Of a stretch of DNA of 64,000 nucleotides, positions 58,900-64,000 are shown piece by piece (the first letter of the stretch is position 1; every line of letters begins with the position of its first letter). A program made the position numbers and the translations under genes. The stretch covers positions 110,236,627 through 110,300,626 of the forward strand of contig NC_077223.1 of assembly GCF_024763615.1 (NCBI RefSeq), read 5' to 3'. Under the pieces are notes generated by a model. That model was not told the DNA's origin. It did not search any database and saw only the letters and a list, made by a program, of their open reading frames with translations. This stretch comes from Phlebotomus papatasi. Taxonomy: Eukaryota; Arthropoda; Insecta; Diptera; Psychodidae.

Positions 58900-61655
58900 A
58901 TTAGATCACTCATATTTTCTTTCTTTTTAAATTTTTATTAGTGCTAAAGGTGACGCACCTTTAAATTTGGGCACTTTTAAAATTGGGCTTTTCCGTTCTA
59001 TTTTTGAATGAAACTAAACCTTATTATTCAATTCAATTCAATTTATTTAATTTAAAATAGGACAAACTGTCCTCTGTACAAAAGTGGCCCTATACAAAAA
59101 GTAAGGTAAATTAGGAGCCTGCAGAGGCAACATGATTCAGGATAAGCTCTTTGGCTCTTATTATAATCCAATTTAGTTTCGCAATTGGCTTGCAAATATA
59201 AATTATGCCACACTTTGGTTTAATTCCATTTAAAAGTAGGAGAAAAAAATCCCAATGTCAAAAAATTCCCAATTTAAAGGTGCCCCACTTCCCCCTAGCA
59301 GAGAAACTAATCTAATCGATTTGTGAATTTGATTTATTTTTAATAAAATTCTTCTTGCTATTTTCCGGAAAATTCTTAATTTTAGCCTAGACACACTTGA
59401 GGGGATTATAACAGCCTATTCGGAAATTTTATCTCAGAAAGGAACCATTTAGAAGAATTTTGCAAGGCTCATCCTTGTATCAAGATATGCATTAGTTTTG
59501 AAGAGCTATAGGGGAAGGCTTTTTGGATTCGTATACACTCTGGTTTTGAACACTTCATATTTATTCCCACGCGTTTCCTGAAAAAATAGGTCAAGTCTTC
59601 GGAGACTGAGAGCCTTCCCCTAAATAAATTTCTATAAAACATGCAAAGAAACTGAATGTGGTGTAAAAGAATCACAACTCCCATAAGTCTATATGAGCTT
59701 AACACTGATTTTCCTTTTACGGAACAGATAGAAAATTTGTTTGATATTTCAAATGAATAATCCGTAATACTTAGTAATTCATTTGAAGAGAGTTGATGAG
59801 AAAATCTAGATGAATACTTAAATAATTTTTCATGAGGAATCACAGAGACACACAGAAAAATTTCCAACTTTTCTCGGCAAAAGCGTATCTTCCAAGCTTG
59901 CAAAAATTTGTACGCAATTCAAATAACTAAACCTAATTGCTTGCAAGTGTGGAATAAGTTTAAGCAGAAAAGGACTATTTTATTTAGCAAATTATGGAAG
60001 AGATTTTACAATGTTGCTATAAGAGAATTCACACTAAATTCTTCCTTTGTTTTTACATTGTACTACATTTGCTTTTAAAACATAAGCAATTAAAGCTAGT
60101 AGTTATTGAAACCTTCGTACTTTTTATGCATACCGCTAGTTGGCGTTGGAACTTATCATTTTAAATTTAACGAAAAATACTCAAAGTTTTTTTTAAAGTT
60201 AAATTTTAATATTTTAAACTAATTAAAAATCGAAATAAAGTTCTCGATTGAATTTTCCATTTTTGATTACTTTTTAACAAGTGCCTTTTAAATATTCTTT
60301 TATACTCTGACTATTTCTTCTAAATCCCTAATATACAATATCAGTATTAAGTATTTAGACATCAGTAGGAATGTCTCCAACCATAACCACAAAAAAAATA
60401 TCACGGTATTCCTATTAATTGTTGGCCTAACCATTAGTCAATCGCTCTGGAATCTCTGCAGACGCATCCCAAATCCAGTAATCCCAATAATTGACACTTC
60501 CAATCTTGGCCAAAGTTCATCGATTCAGGACTGGAATTAATTGACGTTCAGAAGTGCTTGGGGGATTTCTCTAATGAATTTTTGGGTTTTTCGCCTTAGG
60601 GATTCCACCTCCCCAACTTCTTTGGCGGGAAATCAAGAAATCGACCACAATTATATGAAAACCCTCGGATACTGTGGGCCGATATTGATTTTCAGGCCTA
60701 AGAAGAAACAAAACACAGACATCTTGAGGTTCGGCAGGAGGGTGTCGTCCTTTTCTTTTTCGCATGGATGTCTGAACAAAGCAAGATTGATGGCCTTTCT
60801 GTCCCTGAATCCCCAAACTCTCCCTCACTCCATTGACGACCATTCCGGGAAAACAAACACCAGCTTCGGTGAAAAGTTTGTCCACAAAATTTGGCACATT
60901 TTCACCAATTTTTTTCTCCATTGAAACCGCAACGAAAAAATCACTGAAATATCCCCAAAATCGCCAGAGGACTCCCTAATATCAAAGCACTGGGTATAAA
61001 AGGTCAAATCCAGAGCAATTTCTAGTTTCATTGAGTCATCACTCTGCAATTAATTCATTCGATGGACCGTCGAAGCCGCACAATATAAATTAACACGAAA
61101 TGAAAGCCTACCCACCGGTCAAACATGGTCCATGAAAAGCGCCTCAATGGAGCCATACTTTCGTTTATTTACGTCGACCATGTGGAAATTTAATTAGGCC
61201 CTTTGTACTGTTTCCTTTCGCATCATGATTTCAACAATTTATCCCATGCAGAATCACCGAAAAAAAATCTACATTGAAATTATCACGGCAGGAAGGGTGG
61301 AAACATCATGAGAGGAAAATATGGAATGGATTGGTGTTGGGGAAAAAAGGTCGAAAATGTGGTGGGCGATTTTTCCGCAAAATGGTAAGAAGTATTCAGA
61401 GGAACATAAGGAAAATTCGCACAAGATAAAGGTAGTACAAATTGAAAAAGATAGAGATAGGGAGATAGGAAGTTTTAAAAGGGATCATTTTATGCAATTC
61501 ATGATGTACAAAACCGTTTAAGGTCTTACCAAATGTTTTATCTTCAATGTTAATCCGAAGAGATTTAAATACTTGTTATTTATACCAGTTTTAAGCTGAT
61601 CGTTGATACATAACTGAAAATTTGGTTGTTTGCATGAAATAAAAAAAAATATCGA
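58900..61655. other. Intergenic stretch, nothing assigned
   Basis: The longest frames, 59469-59903 (minus, 144 codons), 60541-60924 (plus) and 60571-60921 (minus), have no recognisable domain, and the last two overlap on opposite strands. Confidence 0.5.
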
Positions 61656-61659
61656 TCAC

Positions 61660-62850
61660 AGGAACAGTAAAATTCAACTGTTCCTAAAAGTTTTTACTGA
61701 ACGTTTTAAAGTTCATAAGAACAGTAAAAAAATACCGTTCGCTGGAACAGTGAAATTTTAGTTTCGCAGGCTTTTACTAAAAAATTATACAGCGTGTAGG
61801 AATGGTGGAAATAGTAAATTTTTACTGTTCCTAAGAACACTTACTGAAAAAAGTTTACTGTACGTAGGAATAGAAAAATATTCCTATTCGTAGAATAGTA
61901 AAATTTTACTGTTCCTAAGAACAGCAGAGATATTCTCATTCGCGGAAATAGTCATATTTTACTGTTCCTAATGAGTCTTATATAAAAAATTTACTGTTCG
62001 TAGAAACAGAAAAATATTCCTATTCGTAAAATAGTAAAATTTTATTATTCGTAAGAACAGCAGATATATTATCATTCGGGAAAATAGTAGAATTTGCAGG
62101 GGCCCATCAAGCCTAACAAAAAGTGAAGATATTTTTCACTTTTCCTAGTAAAAATTTTGCAAATATTGCACCGCGACTTAAACAAATTTGCTCGTAGTTC
62201 TTGTATTATTTCGGCGAATATTATGAAATATGTATTTTCAGATAGCTTTTAATGCTCGATTTCGAAATATATCACACTGATAAGTCAATTCTCTTTAGGA
62301 AAAATTTGCCAATAGTCTTCAGTGCCTCTTTGTAAAAACGAATGGAAAAATGAAATGTCGAGAGGGCCCTGAAAATTTGACTTTTCTTAAGAACTTTTTT
62401 CTAAAAGATTTTACTTTCCGCGTTAACAGTGCAAAAAATACCGCTTATAGGAACAGTAAAATTTTAGTGTTCTCTCATGTTTTTAGTGAAGGTTGCACAG
62501 TTCGCAGAATAACCAAATTTTATTTTACCTAAGAACTTCAGCTGTTCCTAAAAATATTACCATTTGTAGCAACAGTTAAATTCTACCACTTATGCAAGAT
62601 TTTTCTGGAAAACTTTACTGTTCTCAAGAACATTAACTAAAAATTTTTCCTTTGATTTCAACAGTAAAAAAGAATTAGAGTTAATGGGAACATTAAAATT
62701 TTAGTGTTCTCATGAGCTTTTTCTGAAAATTTCACAGTTCTTAGGAACCCATACAGAATTAACCCTCTTCAGGTTCCATCTTCGTCAAGACTACTGTTCT
62801 TAAAATCTGTAAATTTTGATTGTTTTTGAAGACAGTAAAGTTTCGTATGC
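61660..62850. repeat. Decayed tandem array of AACAGTAAAATTTTACTGTT palindromes
   Basis: Variants of GGAACAGTAAAATTTTACTG and CTGTTCCTAAGAACAG recur over 1.2 kb. A longer period is visible: 61852-61965 aligns with 61991-62100 through AAAAATATTCCTATTCGTA and TAAGAACAGCAGA. The units are diverged, so the array is old; 62100-62340 is a break. Confidence 0.7.
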
Positions 62851-64000
62851 AATAGAGCTCTTAAGAAAGCTTCATGCAAAAGCTCCATTCTTTACCAATA
62901 GAAACATTTAAAATTTTCTTAGTATTTCAATTTTCGGAATGAAACAAAAGACCGGATATAAGATAGGAAATGATGGATATTTTAATTAAAAAACACCACA
63001 AATGCTTTCCATCCTGATTATCTTTTGTAAATTAAAATTATCTTTTCGCTGAGATCTCCGTCTGATTCAACTCTGAAAATGCAGAAGAGGAAACCCAAAG
63101 CAGTTGATGGCTTTTATGCGAAACATTTCCATGGTACATGATATTTCTCTTTTGCCAGTGAAAGGGAGCTTTTTTTTCGTTCGCTGATACACTCAGATGA
63201 TGTTCCATGCATAGTATGTGCATTTTCCAGAGACCACAGAAAAAAAAAGCGAGGGTTGGTTGAGAGTGTCTCTAATTAAGAGGATGTTCAGTTGTTCACT
63301 TGGCAAGACAACACGACGGTTCGTGCTTTCAGTTCAAATTGAGTAATTATTTCAGCCATGCTTCATACACAAAAGTGCATTGTTATTTGCTCTTGGTGAC
63401 TCTTCTGTTACCTTCCATGGGATCCTTAATTGTTCCCCGTCGCTGAAGAACACGGAACACCAAGAACTTTATTTACTCTAAGAAATCTATAGAGTTAACA
63501 AATCACAGGAAAATGTCTAGGAAGTTTGATTTTTTTTCCTTATTAAATTGACGTAAAGCGAATTGTTGGGTGAATAAAGCTGAAATAACTGAAAAAGCGC
63601 TAAAAGTTCCTCAAGCTAATTAAATTCTTACAGTCTGAGCTCATGATTTTCTCACTCTGACACATCCAACTTAAAATTCATTCTAAGGGATTTAGTAACA
63701 CAAGTTCTTGATATGGATTGTGCTAAAGCTTTTGAATAGCAAACGTATGAGCTTTCTTCTTCAGATGTTTCTCACTTTTCATCCACTAATGATACTTTCT
63801 TTAGAACAAATGTACATAATTTATTTCAGTGACTGCATACAAATAGAACAATTAAGAGAGAACTCTCGACTTATACAGTGCATTTGTTGGCACAAGAAAT
63901 TGTTTGCAAACAACTCTTGCGACAGGTGACAGCTTTTTATTGATCAAAGTCCTGGGGAGTAAATTATTAAATAATCCATTGTTTAGGATAGTACATTTCA
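62851..64000. other. Intergenic stretch, nothing assigned
   Basis: Short frames only (63038-63223 minus, 63708-63929 plus), no similarity recognised, and no repeat partner in the window. Confidence 0.5.

Noticed and set aside
59469..59903. 144-codon minus-strand frame
   Set aside because: Composition is not protein-like in any family I know; no motif, signal or neighbouring exon was found.
60541..60924. 127-codon plus-strand and 116-codon minus-strand frames overlapping
   Set aside because: No similarity to known proteins, no splice partners, and opposite-strand overlap suggests chance openness of a less A+T-rich block.

Overview
The window looks like nuclear DNA of a dipteran insect, probably a nematoceran such as a phlebotomine sand fly. 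The order and lineage are inferred from gene similarity, the very short (63-68 bp) GT-AG introns, high A+T content and heavy load of short inverted-repeat transposons; the species cannot be read from the sequence. Only two protein-coding genes can be supported, both on the minus strand and both chemosensory or hygrosensory receptors.

Left part (1-9.1 kb): the 5' two thirds of Ir93a, an ionotropic-receptor co-receptor. Eight exons can be placed with exact splice sites (8994 down to 1838), giving 636 codons from signal peptide to pore helix. The last exons (end of pore, second and third membrane segments, S2 lobe, tail) lie beyond the left edge. Four introns are 63-68 bp. The other four are long because they carry transposons or, in intron 6, a 1.3 kb 30-bp minisatellite that is open on both strands.

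Middle (9.1-27.9 kb): intergenic, with many palindromic DNA-transposon derivatives, a near-perfect 39-bp-arm hairpin at 24.1 kb, and a retroposed 5' fragment of U2 snRNA flanked by a 14-bp target duplication.

27.9-29.2 kb: a complete three-exon odorant receptor gene (379 residues), no orthologue assigned.

Right part (29.2-64 kb): no gene found. It holds further members of the same transposon families, a three-level nested insertion at 48.2-49.9 kb (Harbinger-like element > TA-target element > pogo/Tigger-like element with the start of a transposase), an element with plant-Stowaway-like ends at 41.2-42.1 kb, a piggyBac-like element, tRNA-derived SINE-like sequences, a decayed non-LTR reverse transcriptase at 58.5-58.9 kb, a cluster of TGACAGCTGTCA palindromes at 55.4-56.8 kb, and a decayed tandem array at 61.7-62.8 kb.

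Ir93a works with Ir25a plus a tuning Ir in thermo- and hygrosensation, and odorant receptors work with Orco, so the two genes belong to different receptor systems. No operon-like link is implied. No rRNA, intact tRNA or CRISPR array was found. The family letters A-Z used below are local labels for repeats compared only within this window.
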